The translations under genes were made by a program, and so were the position numbers. From positions 2,644,001-2,708,000 of the forward strand of contig NZ_JABBPK010000001.1 in NCBI RefSeq assembly GCF_012933555.1: a stretch of 64,000 nt of DNA. The letters are read 5' to 3'. Shown here one piece after another: positions 19,509 to 29,489 of the stretch. This DNA comes from Niallia alba (GTDB lineage: Bacteria > Bacillota > Bacilli > Bacillales > Cytobacillaceae). Each line of letters starts with the position of its first letter. The stretch's first letter is position 1. The notes below the pieces were generated by a model. That model was not told where the DNA came from. It saw only the letters and a program-made list of their open reading frames with translations, and ran no database searches.

Positions 19509-19624
19509 AAAACCCTACTACTACTCGTAAATCACCACTTTTATCCCATTCTAAGCACTCATCCAGCTTAAAATCTAATCTTAAAACTCTACCACACAAT
19601 TTCTACAACTAATATCCTAATTAT

Positions 19625-19688
19625 TGACATGGTAGATAAAATATGATATTTAATTAATATATTAGCACTCAAGACTCTTAAGTGCTAA
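19625..19688 (+). promoter_or_regulatory. htpG promoter with CIRCE-like operator
   Basis: TTGACA (19625-19630), 17 bp, TATTTA (19648-19653). Just downstream, TTAGCACT (19663-19670) and AGTGCTAA (19681-19688) form a perfect 8-bp inverted repeat, as in the HrcA operator CIRCE. The spacer between these arms is 10 nt, one less than in canonical CIRCE. Confidence 0.7.
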
Positions 19689-19726
19689 TATTATTACATA
19701 GTAATCAAACAGAAAGGGTGCGGAAA

Positions 19727-21607
19727 ATGATCGAAACAAAAGAATTTAAAGCGGAATCGAAACGATTATTAGAAATGATGATTAACTCTATTTATTCTCA
19801 AAAAGAAGTTTTCCTACGAGAATTGATTTCTAATGCGAGTGATGCGATTGACAAGATTTATTATAAAGCCTTAACAGATGACACTATTAATTTTGAAAAA
19901 GATAATTATTTTATTAAAATTAAAGCAGATAAAGAAAATCGTACATTAACTATTTCTGATACTGGTATTGGGATGACGAAGGAAGAGTTAGAAACGAACT
20001 TAGGTACGATTGCGAAGAGTGGTTCCTTATCCTTTAAAATGGAAAATGAAGCAAAAGATGGACATGACATTATTGGTCAATTCGGTGTTGGCTTCTATGC
20101 TGCATTTATGGTAGCAGATGAAGTAACAGTGATTACAAAATCATTAAATAGCGATACTTCCTATAAATGGTTCTCTAAAGGCGCGGATGGATATACAATT
20201 GAAGAAACAGATAAAGACACAATTGGTACAGATATCATCCTTAAAATGAAAGATAATACAGAAGACGATCAGTATGATGAATTTCTTGAGGAATATCGTT
20301 TAAAAACAATTATTAAAAAATACTCTGATTTTATTCGTTATCCAATTAAAATGGATGTGACTTCTAGCAAATTAAAAGAGGGCACAGAAAATGAATATGA
20401 GGAAATCATAGAAGAACAAATCATCAACAGTATGGTTCCAATTTGGAGAAAGAATAAGAGCGAATTAACAGAAGAAGACTACCAAAATTTCTATGAAGAA
20501 AAACGCTATGGCTATGATAAACCATTAAAGCATATTCATGTTAGTGTAGATGGGGCTATTCGTTATAACGCGATTTTATATATTCCGGAAAAAACACCGT
20601 TCGATTATTATTCGAAAGAGTACGAAAAGGGACTAGAGCTCTATTCAAATGGTGTCTTAATTATGGAAAAATGCGGTGACTTGCTACCAGATTACTTTAG
20701 CTTTGTGAAAGGTATGGTCGATTCTGAAGATTTATCGCTTAATATTTCTAGAGAAATGCTGCAGCAAGATCGCCAGTTAAAACGTATTGAAAAGAACTTA
20801 ACAAAGAAAATCAAAAGTCAACTCCTTAGCCTTCTGAAGGATGAAAGGGAAAAATACGAATCCTTCTATCAATCATTCGGAAGACAAATCAAATTCGGTG
20901 TCTATAATGATTTTGGAATGAATAAAGAGATGCTTCAGGATTTACTATTATTCTATTCATCTAAAGAAAAAAAATTAGTATCGTTAGATGAATATGTAGA
21001 AAGAATGCCAGAAGATCAAAAATTCATTTATTATGCAACTGGTGATTCTATCGATCGTATAGAGAAGCTTCCACAAACAGAATTAGTAGCAGATAAAGGC
21101 TATGAAATTCTGTATTTAACTGATGACATTGATGAATTTGCAATTAAAATGATTGCTACTTATAAAGAGAAAGAGTTTAAATCTGTATCTAGCGGTGATT
21201 TAGGTCTTGACCAAGAAGAAGAAAAAGAGGAAAAAGAAGTAACGGAAGAAAATAAAGCATTATTCGATTATATGAAGGACATTCTTTCCGATAAAGTAAA
21301 AAACGTAAAAGTTTCCACACGCTTAAAATCACATCCTGTTTGCTTAACAGCTGAAGGGGAAGTTTCGATTGAAATGGAAAAGGTCCTAAGCATGATGCCA
21401 GATAATCAAAACATTAAAGCAGATAAAGTCTTAGAAATTAACAAAAACCATGAAATTTTCCAATCATTAAAAGATGCGTTTGAAAATGATAAAGATAAAG
21501 TAACGCTCTACACAAATCTTCTCTATAACCAAGCATTGTTAATTGAAGGGTTATCGATTGAAGATCCAGTTGAATTCACCAATAATATGTGTAAACTGAT
21601 GAAATAA
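19727..21607 (+). CDS. htpG: Chaperone HtpG (Hsp90)
   Basis: 626 residues, full length for bacterial Hsp90. The ATPase motifs are visible: [25 protein letters not shown], and [11 protein letters not shown]; the middle-domain region around [16 protein letters not shown] is conserved. A frame from GTG 19682 exists, but ATG 19727 with AAAGGGTGCGG upstream gives the normal N-terminus [15 protein letters not shown]. The CIRCE-like element in the leader suggests heat-shock control by HrcA. An acidic linker ([15 protein letters not shown]) precedes the C-terminal domain. Confidence 0.96.
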   Translation: MIETKEFKAESKRLLEMMINSIYSQKEVFLRELISNASDAIDKIYYKALTDDTINFEKDNYFIKIKADKENRTLTISDTGIGMTKEELETNLGTIAKSGSLSFKMENEAKDGHDIIGQFGVGFYAAFMVADEVTVITKSLNSDTSYKWFSKGADGYTIEETDKDTIGTDIILKMKDNTEDDQYDEFLEEYRLKTIIKKYSDFIRYPIKMDVTSSKLKEGTENEYEEIIEEQIINSMVPIWRKNKSELTEEDYQNFYEEKRYGYDKPLKHIHVSVDGAIRYNAILYIPEKTPFDYYSKEYEKGLELYSNGVLIMEKCGDLLPDYFSFVKGMVDSEDLSLNISREMLQQDRQLKRIEKNLTKKIKSQLLSLLKDEREKYESFYQSFGRQIKFGVYNDFGMNKEMLQDLLLFYSSKEKKLVSLDEYVERMPEDQKFIYYATGDSIDRIEKLPQTELVADKGYEILYLTDDIDEFAIKMIATYKEKEFKSVSSGDLGLDQEEEKEEKEVTEENKALFDYMKDILSDKVKNVKVSTRLKSHPVCLTAEGEVSIEMEKVLSMMPDNQNIKADKVLEINKNHEIFQSLKDAFENDKDKVTLYTNLLYNQALLIEGLSIEDPVEFTNNMCKLMK

Positions 21608-21614
21608 CAAAATC

Positions 21615-21643
21615 AAAGCCGCTCTATTCACAGAGCGGCTTTT
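21615..21643 (+). terminator. Terminator of htpG
   Basis: AAAGCCGCTCT pairs with AGAGCGGCTTT, ending TTTT. Confidence 0.88.
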
Positions 21644-21744
21644 CCAATTCAAAAACATCTTCTTTCTTATTTAATTAATGTTTTACTATTTAAAACGAAA
21701 CCGCTATACTTATAAAAAAACAATCAGAGATGGGGAACAATACT

Positions 21745-22470
21745 ATGGCAGAATTAAAAGGAATAGAGACTTTGACGATTGAAAAAGATTCCTTTGTCAT
21801 TCACCCAACCCTTATATGGGATGAAAAACAAACATTGTTAATCGATACTGGAATGCCAGGTTATATGGAAGAAATAAATCTTGTCATGGATAAAGCAAAT
21901 AAATCTTTGGAAGATTTAACTGGAATTTTGATAACACACCAAGATATTAATCATATTGGAAGCCTGCCAGAAATATTAACTGCCTGTACGCAACACTTAA
22001 CAATCTATGCACATAAAGAAGAAATTCCATATATAGAGGGTGATTTACCATTATTAAAAACAAATCCTGCTAAATTCACTGAAGAACAATGGGAGGAATT
22101 ATCAGATTTCTTAAAATTCACTTATCTCCATCCCCCAAAAGCACAGGTTACTGTTTCATTAGAAGATGCTCAAACCTTAGATATTAATGGCGGGATAGAA
22201 ATTATTCATACTCCGGGCCATACCCCAGGTCATATTAGTTTATTTCATAAAAAATCAGGTACTTTAATTGCTGGGGATACCTTACTTGCTACAAATGGGC
22301 ATCTTCAGCCTCCTAATCCGGTAAGTACGCCAGATATGGAACTTGCGATTCAATCAATAGAAAAATTTTTAGCGTATCCTATTAAACAAGTAGTATGCTA
22401 TCATGGCGGTATTGTTACTGAAAATGTAATGGAACAATTACAAAGTCTAGTAAAAACAAAAGCTAGCTAA
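21745..22470 (+). CDS. MBL-fold metallo-hydrolase, variant metal motif
   Basis: 241 residues with the metallo-beta-lactamase order: DTGMPGYMEE, the first metal motif ITHQDINHIGS, HTPGHTPGHISL, and GDTLLATNG. The canonical HxHxDH is replaced by HQDINH, so the second His and the Asp are changed; related families with HQDIDH are known, but the Asn here is a further departure. ATG 21745 (GAGATGGGGA upstream) is preferred to ATG 21730. Substrate unknown. Confidence 0.85.
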   Translation: MAELKGIETLTIEKDSFVIHPTLIWDEKQTLLIDTGMPGYMEEINLVMDKANKSLEDLTGILITHQDINHIGSLPEILTACTQHLTIYAHKEEIPYIEGDLPLLKTNPAKFTEEQWEELSDFLKFTYLHPPKAQVTVSLEDAQTLDINGGIEIIHTPGHTPGHISLFHKKSGTLIAGDTLLATNGHLQPPNPVSTPDMELAIQSIEKFLAYPIKQVVCYHGGIVTENVMEQLQSLVKTKAS

Positions 22471-22491
22471 CTAAGATGGGCAATTGGAGGT

Positions 22492-22534
22492 TTTTCCTCA
22501 ACCTATTATAAATAAGTTGAGGAAATTCTTTTTT
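22492..22534 (+). terminator. Terminator of the MBL gene
   Basis: TTTCCTCAAC pairs with GTTGAGGAAA, then a T6 run. Confidence 0.82.
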
Positions 22535-22538
22535 AAAT

Positions 22539-22749
22539 GGCTGTTTTCGTAAAGTTTGTTGCGATTACCCGCAGCCGGAATTCACTTCGCTTTCCATGGG
22601 ACTAAGCTTGAGCCTGCTCAGTATCATCACTCCGGGGTCTCAGACTGTCTCGCTAATCCCCGTGGTGTCTTCGTGTATTCCTGCTGCTCCAATTTTCCTA
22701 TTAATTCTTTTTTCCTATTGAAAAAACAACAATCCTTTAGAAAACAGCC
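22539..22749. repeat. MITE-like repeat B, copy 2
   Basis: 211 bp bounded by GGCTGTTTTCGTAAAG..TTGTTG and CAACAA..CTTTAGAAAACAGCC, an imperfect 23-bp terminal inverted repeat. TTTAAAT occurs at both flanks (22532-22538 and 22751-22757), a possible 7-bp target duplication. It matches copy 1 in the opposite orientation. No coding capacity. Confidence 0.75.
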
Positions 22750-22779
22750 CTTTAAATATAATCATTTTAGCAAAATATA

Positions 22780-23403
22780 TTATAAAAAGAATTGAATTCC
22801 CCGCATTCCAAAATAACCGCCAAAAAGCACCAAAATTAGGCCTGAAATTCTGCTCACAAAAGTAATTAATTGTTCAGAGACAACATTTCGGAAAAAACTA
22901 GCTAAAATGGATACCGTTAGATCCCAAATGGCTACACCAAATAACATACAGCCAGTATAGAGAAGAACAGTGCTTGTACTAAAATTATGTATGGTTGAAG
23001 CTAAGATAGAACCGTATATACCTAACCAAAAAATTATAGATAAAGGATTCATGATACTCATAAGCAAACCGGTGATAAATGAGCGAAACATAGAATTATT
23101 ATCTTTACTACTTCGCGAGATTGTATTCGTTTTTGTCATGACGCCTTCGATTCCAGTGTAAATGAGGACAAATGCACCAAATAGCCATAAAAATGTTTGA
23201 ACGATTGGGATATTTGCTAATTTTGCAACTCCAAAGTATACAAGAATAATAAAGAATACATCACCCAACAGAGATCCTAGCGAGAGAATCCAAGCATGGC
23301 GAAACCCATATCTAAGTCCTCTATTTATAACAGCAGCATTTACAGGACCAATAGGCGCTGCTAGTGACAAACCTAAGGCAATATAATACAAAATACTATC
23401 CAT
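22780..23403 (-). CDS. LysE-family amino-acid exporter
   Basis: 207 residues with about six transmembrane helices. LSLAAPIGPVNAAVINRG is the LysE/RhtB first-helix signature; IIFWLGIYGSILAS and GLILVLFGGYFG complete the fold. An upstream frame reaches 23457, but ATG 23403 has AGGGGGCT before it. It is the intact paralogue of the frameshifted gene at 11030-11685, and both have a repeat B copy just beyond the 3' end. Confidence 0.9.
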   Translation of the reverse strand: MDSILYYIALGLSLAAPIGPVNAAVINRGLRYGFRHAWILSLGSLLGDVFFIILVYFGVAKLANIPIVQTFLWLFGAFVLIYTGIEGVMTKTNTISRSSKDNNSMFRSFITGLLMSIMNPLSIIFWLGIYGSILASTIHNFSTSTVLLYTGCMLFGVAIWDLTVSILASFFRNVVSEQLITFVSRISGLILVLFGGYFGMRGIQFFL

Positions 23404-23495
23404 CAAAGAGCCCCCTAATATAACGTCTATATTAAAGGTATTCAGAAGGGGAAGCATGTACCGTATGAGTAAAATGTTTGTGGGAGAATAAATAT

Positions 23496-23541
23496 CCTTT
23501 TTGTCTAGTTGGGGGACGAGTCCCCCAACTAGACAAAAAGG
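23496..23541. repeat. Perfect 21-bp hairpin beside the ISLre2 element
   Basis: The 21-bp arms are exactly complementary, with a CGAG loop and TTGGGGGA/TCCCCCAA next to the loop. AGCGAAAGCGCGG follows at about 23549. A second perfect palindrome, with AGCGAAGCGCGC next to it, follows the IS256 transposase at 51778-51819. Confidence 0.9.
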
Positions 23542-23587
23542 CCACCAAGCGAAAGCGCGGTAGCTGGAAAAAATTAAGTATTAAAAA

Positions 23588-25080
23588 AGAGAGCTTCCTT
23601 TTGTAAAGTAGAGTTTGACTAGAAAACTACGAAAAGGAGAGGCTCTCATGAATCAATGTAACATAAAAATGCCATCATTAAAAGAATTGGAAAAAACTTT
23701 ATTTCGAACACTACAAATGACGTTTCAAGAAATCCTTATTCAAACGTTAGAAAATTGGGATCAAGAGATTGCCAAGCAACGAGACAAAAGAAGATTTGCT
23801 TTACGTGATAAACGAGAAATACGATTAGATACAGCGTTTGGAGCTGTGGAGCTGAAGCGTAATTATTATTTTGATCGTGTGACTAAAAAATATATTTGTC
23901 TATTAGATCACTATTTACAGTTTCAGGGGAATAAGGGATTTAGTCCGCTACTAGAAGAATGGGGGTTAGAACTAGCGACGAATGGCTCCTCCTATCGAAA
24001 GGCGGTGGAAACGTTCGAACAATTTTTAGGCTATTCGGCGATGAGCCACGAAGCATTACGGCAACATCTTCTTCAAACAAGCGTACTTCCCGCTAAGGAA
24101 AAACGCCCTTTTCAAAAGGTATTGTTTGTCGAAGTAGATGGATTATATGTGAAGAGTCAAGAAAAGAAAAAGCGTGGATGGGAGTTGAAATTCGCCGCTG
24201 TACACGAGGGATGGAAAGAAAACGGAAAGCGAATCAGGCTCCGAAATAAAAGGCATTTTCTTTATGAAGGAAAAGAACCCTTTTGGGAAGCCTTTGAAAC
24301 GTTCTTACAGAATCATTATGCGTATGATCCTACCCAAACCTTGCTTATTATTAATGGTGATGGAGCAGGCTGGATAACGGCATGTCGGGAGTATTTTCGG
24401 GAACGCGCCTTTTTCACCATGGATCGTTTTCATGTCGCTCGTTCGATGAAGCAACTAATGAAGAGCCATCCTCGATACCGCTACATGAAAAGAGCGTTAA
24501 GAAACTACCAGGTAGAAACATTACTTCTAGAGTTGAATAGCGCAGTAGGAACAATGGATACACCAGAAAAAGAAGAAAAACTAGAGCATTTCCTTGCCTT
24601 TTTAACGCATCATCAGGAAACCATAAAAGATTACCGTAGTTGGTTACAGGAAAAAGGTGTGGACACGACAGCGTATCGTCCAATGGGAAGTGCAGAGGCG
24701 ATGATGAATCAATTAGCCAAACGATTAAAGAATGGAAGAGCATGGAGCAAAAAAGGAGTCATGAGCATGGCGCGCTTGTGGATTGGATTGAAGGATGACC
24801 TATCCATCCAAACGATATATGGGAAATGGGAAAAAGCCACGGAAAAATCAAAGAAAGAGCATCGAGCGAAAAGAAAAATACCCACAAAATTAGTAACAGA
24901 AACCGTGCGTCAGAACATGCCATACTTAAATCAAGCGATTGGAAAACCCGTTCACTTTGCCTTACAGGGATTAAAAGGTTTTTAAAAAATGAGAGAATCA
25001 ACAGTTGGAAGAACAAAACCAATTGGAAAGCGGATACAAACTTAGAGGTTTTACTTTATAAAAAAGGGAGCTAAAAAAAC
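23588..25080 (+). mobile_element. ISLre2-family insertion sequence
   Basis: The transposase gene is bounded by imperfect inverted repeats: left AGCTTCCTTTTGTAAAGTA (23592-23610), right TACTTTATAAAAAAGGGAGCT region (25052-25072) in reverse complement. Exact ends and target duplication are not resolved. Confidence 0.75.
23648..24985 (+). CDS. ISLre2-family (UPF0236) transposase
   Basis: 445 residues. Recognised by RLDTAFGAVELKRNYYFD, ATNGSSYRKAVETFEQFLG, FVEVDGLYVKSQ and NGDGAGWITACREYF, with carboxylates in the last two matching the expected catalytic positions. ATG 23648 follows AAGGAGAGG; the longer frame from 23615 is not needed. The gene appears complete. Confidence 0.88.
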   Translation: MNQCNIKMPSLKELEKTLFRTLQMTFQEILIQTLENWDQEIAKQRDKRRFALRDKREIRLDTAFGAVELKRNYYFDRVTKKYICLLDHYLQFQGNKGFSPLLEEWGLELATNGSSYRKAVETFEQFLGYSAMSHEALRQHLLQTSVLPAKEKRPFQKVLFVEVDGLYVKSQEKKKRGWELKFAAVHEGWKENGKRIRLRNKRHFLYEGKEPFWEAFETFLQNHYAYDPTQTLLIINGDGAGWITACREYFRERAFFTMDRFHVARSMKQLMKSHPRYRYMKRALRNYQVETLLLELNSAVGTMDTPEKEEKLEHFLAFLTHHQETIKDYRSWLQEKGVDTTAYRPMGSAEAMMNQLAKRLKNGRAWSKKGVMSMARLWIGLKDDLSIQTIYGKWEKATEKSKKEHRAKRKIPTKLVTETVRQNMPYLNQAIGKPVHFALQGLKGF

Positions 25081-25302
25081 TCCCACAAAAACTTGACTCA
25101 ATCGCATGTACCACATATTTAGCAAACTTTTTTAAATATCGGTTATAATGTCATATGAAAGCAAAATTAAATAGCACACATTTCTCTTGATTTCAAAGCA
25201 ATCTTTTAATAATAGACTAATAATGATATAATAGTTAAATAATAGAAAATACAGAAAATACCCATTTGCCTATATAATTATTCTTTAGTAGGAGACTTAA
25301 CT

Positions 25303-26571
25303 ATGAATGGTAGGAAAGATAATGATATGCCATCTCTTGATTTTTTTCAGATGCTAGTAGAGCAGGTTAGTGACTGGATTTGGCAAATAAATGAACATTG
25401 GGAATTTACGTATTCCAATTCGATAGTAGAAGAAACATTAGGGTATTCAGCTAATGAACTACTTGGAAAATCAGTGTTTTTATTTATTAAAACCGATGAA
25501 GTCGAAACTTTAAAAGCAATTATTTCAACTGCTAAGGAGAAGAATAGCAGCTTACATAATCTTGATTTTACGATGATTCATCGGGATGGTTATGACGTAT
25601 TTATTGAGGCCAATGCAAAGCCCGTACTAAATGAGAAGAACAAAACAATCGGATATAGAGGTATAAACCGTGACATTACCTTATGGAAGAAGAATCAAGT
25701 GCGTCAACAACAATTGCTAGATATCATTGAAGCTTCTCCTGATTTTATTGCAACAGCTGATAGCAATGGAAATACGACCTATTTAAATCCCTCAGCTAGA
25801 AACTTTCTAGGTATTCCAGAGGGAGTTGAAAATCTTCAATCTGTTAATGCACAACTATGGACGAATAAGTTTGTAGAACATAATGAAAATGAACTTTCTA
25901 AAGAGAAAAGTATATGGAAGGGAGAAAATACCCTTTTTAACTCATTTGGAAAACAAATACCTGTATCCCAAACAATCGTAAGTCATAAAGCAAGCCATCA
26001 AAATGTTCATTTCCTCTCAACTATCGCAAGAGATATTTCAGAAAGAAAGGCTTATGAAACAATTATAAAGCGGCAAGCATTATATGATTCCTTGACAGAG
26101 CTACCTAATCGACGTTATTTATATAAAACCCTTTCTAATTTATTGGAGGACAGAGACGAGATACATACATTTGCCTTGCTATTCATCGATATTGATGATT
26201 TCAAACAAATTAATGATACACTTGGACACAAATATGGGGATCGAGCTCTAAAGCTAATCGCTTCAAGAATGAAAGGTTCAGTAAGAGAACAAGATTTCCT
26301 TTGTCGTTTAGGAGGAGACGAATTTATTCTTCTAATAGAAGGCATGAACACAGAACAAGAGTTAGAAAATTACGCTCAAAGGCTAGTGGCTATTTTCAGT
26401 CACCCGCTTAGAATGGATAATAAACTTTATTCGATTACATGCAGTATCGGAATTAGCATCTATCCAAATCATGGAAAAGATGTAGAAACATTAATGCAAA
26501 ATGCTGATAAGATTATGTATCATATGAAGAAAACGGGAAAAAACGGTTTTCAAATTACACATACAAATTAA
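25303..26571 (+). CDS. Diguanylate cyclase with two PAS domains
   Basis: 422 residues: PAS about 15-128 (YSNSIVEETLGYSANELLGKS), PAS about 135-250, GGDEF about 255-420. The active-site motif GGDEF is intact at 337-341, and the inhibitory RxxD site (Arg328-Asp331) sits five residues before it, so it should make c-di-GMP and be product-inhibited. No membrane segment, so it is a cytosolic sensor. TAGGAGA precedes ATG 25303. A 220-bp upstream gap contains TATAAT-like sequences but no gene. Confidence 0.93.
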   Translation: MNGRKDNDMPSLDFFQMLVEQVSDWIWQINEHWEFTYSNSIVEETLGYSANELLGKSVFLFIKTDEVETLKAIISTAKEKNSSLHNLDFTMIHRDGYDVFIEANAKPVLNEKNKTIGYRGINRDITLWKKNQVRQQQLLDIIEASPDFIATADSNGNTTYLNPSARNFLGIPEGVENLQSVNAQLWTNKFVEHNENELSKEKSIWKGENTLFNSFGKQIPVSQTIVSHKASHQNVHFLSTIARDISERKAYETIIKRQALYDSLTELPNRRYLYKTLSNLLEDRDEIHTFALLFIDIDDFKQINDTLGHKYGDRALKLIASRMKGSVREQDFLCRLGGDEFILLIEGMNTEQELENYAQRLVAIFSHPLRMDNKLYSITCSIGISIYPNHGKDVETLMQNADKIMYHMKKTGKNGFQITHTN

Positions 26572-26572
26572 A

Positions 26573-26608
26573 AAAGATTCATAGGCATTTGCCTATGAAT
26601 CTTTTTTT
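26573..26608 (+). terminator. Terminator of the diguanylate cyclase gene
   Basis: AAAGATTCATAGGCA pairs with TGCCTATGAATCTTT, ending in T7. Confidence 0.92.
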
Positions 26609-26841
26609 ATAAGACTATATACCTAAAGTGGTAAATCAATTTTGAAACGAGCACTTTCAAATAGCATAAATCTATTGTTTTAAAGCATGTTTTCAACTAT
26701 ATTCATATAATAAAAGTTGCATAATTATCCCAACTTGTCTAACTATTGAAGGATTTTGTAGAATATGATCGAAAAAAATTAAAAAAGAATGTATAATAGA
26801 TACTTAGGAAAGTGGATTCTGAAAGAGGGAGGATCTTTAAA

Positions 26842-27216
26842 ATGGAATGGACATTAGCCATTTTGTTTATTGCAGCAGCCATTTTGCTCATTACTTCCGT
26901 TATAAAAGCAAAACAAACGTCAAAATCAGAACAACGTGAAATAGATGTAATTCACCTTTCTGTGATGGAAGAAATAGCACAGTTGCAAAAACAAATACGC
27001 AATCTTGAGTTAGACATAGAAATTATGGAAAAAGAAGCAGGCGTTCAGCTAGCTTCCAAAGACCGCACTGTTTTAAGAGAAGTACTTGACTTGCATAGAC
27101 GAAAGTATTCAGTTGAAACTATTGCCGCTCAAAAGAAGCTTACTCAAGCTGAAGTAGAAGAGATGTTAGCTCCTTACTTACTTGCAAAAGAGGAAAGGAG
27201 AAGTGTTTTACAATGA
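26842..27216 (+). CDS. Small membrane-anchored protein of unknown function
   Basis: 124 residues: an N-terminal transmembrane helix (LAILFIAAAILLITSVI), a coiled coil about 35-65 (VMEEIAQLQKQIRNLELDI), and a C-terminal helix-turn-helix-like segment (HRRKYSVETIAAQKKLTQAEVEEML). GGGAGG lies before ATG 26842; TATAAT occurs at 26792-26797. The stop overlaps the ATG of the next gene (ATGA), so they are co-translated. Confidence 0.75.
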   Translation: MEWTLAILFIAAAILLITSVIKAKQTSKSEQREIDVIHLSVMEEIAQLQKQIRNLELDIEIMEKEAGVQLASKDRTVLREVLDLHRRKYSVETIAAQKKLTQAEVEEMLAPYLLAKEERRSVLQ

Positions 27217-27755
27217 AACCAACAATAATTACAAGTTTCGCAGCTGGATTACTTTTAGCAACTTCTGTTAGTGGAATTGTCTATTTTTCTACTAAAGATG
27301 ATTCTGTTAATGCAGAAGAAAATAACAATGTCGAAAAGGTAGAAAAAGTGGATGGCGATGTAGCCAACACACCAACTGTGGAAGAAATGAAAGAAATTTT
27401 AACGAGCAGCGGCTATGTTGTTCAAACATCTGAGGAAGCCAAACAAAAAGAAGAAGAGCTAAAAAAACAAGCATCTGAATCTAATTCTTCTGATGAAAAG
27501 AAAGATGATAATAAAGAAGAAGAGAAAAAAGAGGAAGTAAAAACAATTACTATTCGAGTTACAAGCGGTATGACTAGCTATGATGTTGGAAGTATTTTAA
27601 ATGAAGAGAAGTTTATTAAAGAAACGCCACTACAATTCTCACAAAAAGTAGAGAAAAAAGGGGTAGCGAATTATTTAAAACTTGGATCGTTTAAAATCAA
27701 AAGCGATATGTCGACCGATGATATTATTTCCACTATCTTCAAAAAGCAAAGCTGA
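27213..27755 (+). CDS. Membrane-anchored protein with MltG/YceG-like LysM subdomain
   Basis: 180 residues: one N-terminal transmembrane helix, a charged, Glu/Lys-rich linker (KDDNKEEEKKEE), and a C-terminal ~65-residue domain (ITIRVTSGMTSYDVGSILNEEKFI ... LGSFKIKSDMSTDDIISTI) resembling only the N-terminal subdomain of endolytic transglycosylase MltG. The catalytic domain is absent, so enzymatic activity is not expected. It may bind peptidoglycan. Translationally coupled to the gene before it. Confidence 0.75.
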   Translation: MKPTIITSFAAGLLLATSVSGIVYFSTKDDSVNAEENNNVEKVEKVDGDVANTPTVEEMKEILTSSGYVVQTSEEAKQKEEELKKQASESNSSDEKKDDNKEEEKKEEVKTITIRVTSGMTSYDVGSILNEEKFIKETPLQFSQKVEKKGVANYLKLGSFKIKSDMSTDDIISTIFKKQS

Positions 27756-27756
27756 T

Positions 27757-27802
27757 AAAAAGCTTGTCCAAAAGGGGTTTACTCTATTGGACAAGCTTTT
27801 TT
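27757..27802 (+). terminator. Terminator of the two-gene operon
   Basis: AAAAAGCTTGTCCAA pairs with TTGGACAAGCTTTTT. Confidence 0.92.
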
Positions 27803-27907
27803 ATTTTTGGTTAAAACACAATCTTCTGTTTTCTACTTCCTATATAGATTGTTTCCCCATACCATTTCATACAAGCTTCATAATCTATATGGAAAGGGGA
27901 ATGAATA

Positions 27908-28207
27908 ATGCAAAAGAAAAGAAGCAAAAAAAATACAATTAAAATTTGCCTGCCTGGTGGTTATCGCTATTGTGGACCAGGATGCAGTGGACCTGGTGCT
28001 CCAATAAACTATGTTGATTCCTGCTGCCACAGACATGATCAATGTGTAGAAGCGTACGGATCTTGTCGCTATTGTGATGAAAGATTACTACGCTGTGTTC
28101 AATCAAAGATAAGGGAACGTAATCAAGAAGGAAAGACCGCCAGATTAATTAATGACTTTATGCGATTTCGACTTGAAATTAATGGTGGATGGAGACGCAA
28201 TCGATAA
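27908..28207 (+). CDS. Phospholipase A2-like cysteine-rich small protein
   Basis: 99 residues. YCGPGCSGPGAPINYVDSCC followed by HRHDQCVEAYGSC carries the calcium-loop-like GxG segment and the CCxxHDxC helix that defines phospholipase A2 folds, with the catalytic His-Asp pair in RHDQC. It has a lysine-rich start and no signal peptide, so export or packaging is unclear; spore-associated relatives are possible. GGGGA lies before ATG 27908. Enzyme activity is inference. Confidence 0.75.
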   Translation: MQKKRSKKNTIKICLPGGYRYCGPGCSGPGAPINYVDSCCHRHDQCVEAYGSCRYCDERLLRCVQSKIRERNQEGKTARLINDFMRFRLEINGGWRRNR

Positions 28208-28268
28208 TAACTTTCTGTGAACCCTAATATACTTAAGATAGTGTATCTCCAAATAAAGGAGGCAGGAA

Positions 28269-29489
28269 ATGAACTCATTCTATTTTACGGAAGAATCTAA
28301 AGAAAAGCGGGAGCAAAGAGTAACATTAAGAACGCTTTTCTTTGGCGGGTTACTTGTTGTTTCCAGTTTGTATGTAACAATCCCTTTATTAAACGCTTTA
28401 ATGGCTACATACAAAATCCAACCTCTTCACAGTGGTTGGAGCAGCAGTATATTTTCTTTTTGCTATGCGGTAGGATTAATTTTCTTTGGATTGCTGTCAG
28501 TCAAAGTGCAGCGATATCATCTTTTTTTAGTATGCTTTATCGGAATGACTTTCATTACACCATTCATTTCTCTATCTCCTAATTATGTACTTTTTCTTAT
28601 TTTTAGAGGAATACAAGGCTTTATCGCTGCTTCTTTTGCTCCTAACGCACTCGGATTTGCTTTGGAGTGGTTTCCAGTTGAAAAAAAGGTGCTTGCTATA
28701 GCATGGATCAATACCGGATTCTTGCTTGCTGGAATCATTGGGCCATTTATTAGTAGTTCCGTTCTTAACTTATGGAATTGGCAAGCAGTATTTATTGTTT
28801 TTGGAATTCTCTATTTCCTCATGCTGATTTTTATTTTTTATCATTTGCCAAAGACCAGCAATCATCAAATACAAGTGGAAAACCAAAATATTATTTTACA
28901 AATGAAAGAACTACTCGCGAAAAAGCACATTTACCTCTGCTATTGGATAACAGCAACATTACTGTTTTCCTATGTTTCCTTCTCTACATTCATCGATCCC
29001 TTTCTTAAAGAACAGGCATTTACGCCAACAACAATTTTCAATCTAAAATTAGTTGGAATGATCGGCGTCTTTTTTACACTCGCATCTAATTTTTTGATCA
29101 AACTTTATGGTAAGCAACTCGTTTTGCGATCAGGCCTATTAATTGCCATTTTCTCTATTTGCATCTTAGCCTTTTTAGGTTCTAAGTGGTTAATCGGCAT
29201 CGCGATTATTTTATTTATCGGAGGAATCTCTGTGTCCATTCCTGCGAATATAGCGCTTATCCAAGAATGGGGAGGTAAACACAAGAACTTAGCTATTACC
29301 TGCTATACCGTTATTTTATTTATAGGGGCTTCCATTGCCCCCGTATTTTCCATTTACTTAATAGAAAAGGTTACAATAAGTGTTGGAATGATCGTGCTAA
29401 GTGCAATCCTTTTAAGTTCATTTACTAGTTCTTTATTTATCCGTCCAAGAACTTCTTCCAAACAATTAAAAAAGAGAGATAAAATCTAG
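28269..29489 (+). CDS. MFS transporter
   Basis: 406 residues with 12 predicted transmembrane segments and the MFS loop pattern FRGIQGFIAASFAPNALGFALEW. It resembles the YnfM/arabinose-efflux-like group; substrate unknown. AAAGGAGG precedes ATG 28269. The stop coincides with the end of a repeat B fragment. Confidence 0.88.
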   Translation: MNSFYFTEESKEKREQRVTLRTLFFGGLLVVSSLYVTIPLLNALMATYKIQPLHSGWSSSIFSFCYAVGLIFFGLLSVKVQRYHLFLVCFIGMTFITPFISLSPNYVLFLIFRGIQGFIAASFAPNALGFALEWFPVEKKVLAIAWINTGFLLAGIIGPFISSSVLNLWNWQAVFIVFGILYFLMLIFIFYHLPKTSNHQIQVENQNIILQMKELLAKKHIYLCYWITATLLFSYVSFSTFIDPFLKEQAFTPTTIFNLKLVGMIGVFFTLASNFLIKLYGKQLVLRSGLLIAIFSICILAFLGSKWLIGIAIILFIGGISVSIPANIALIQEWGGKHKNLAITCYTVILFIGASIAPVFSIYLIEKVTISVGMIVLSAILLSSFTSSLFIRPRTSSKQLKKRDKI

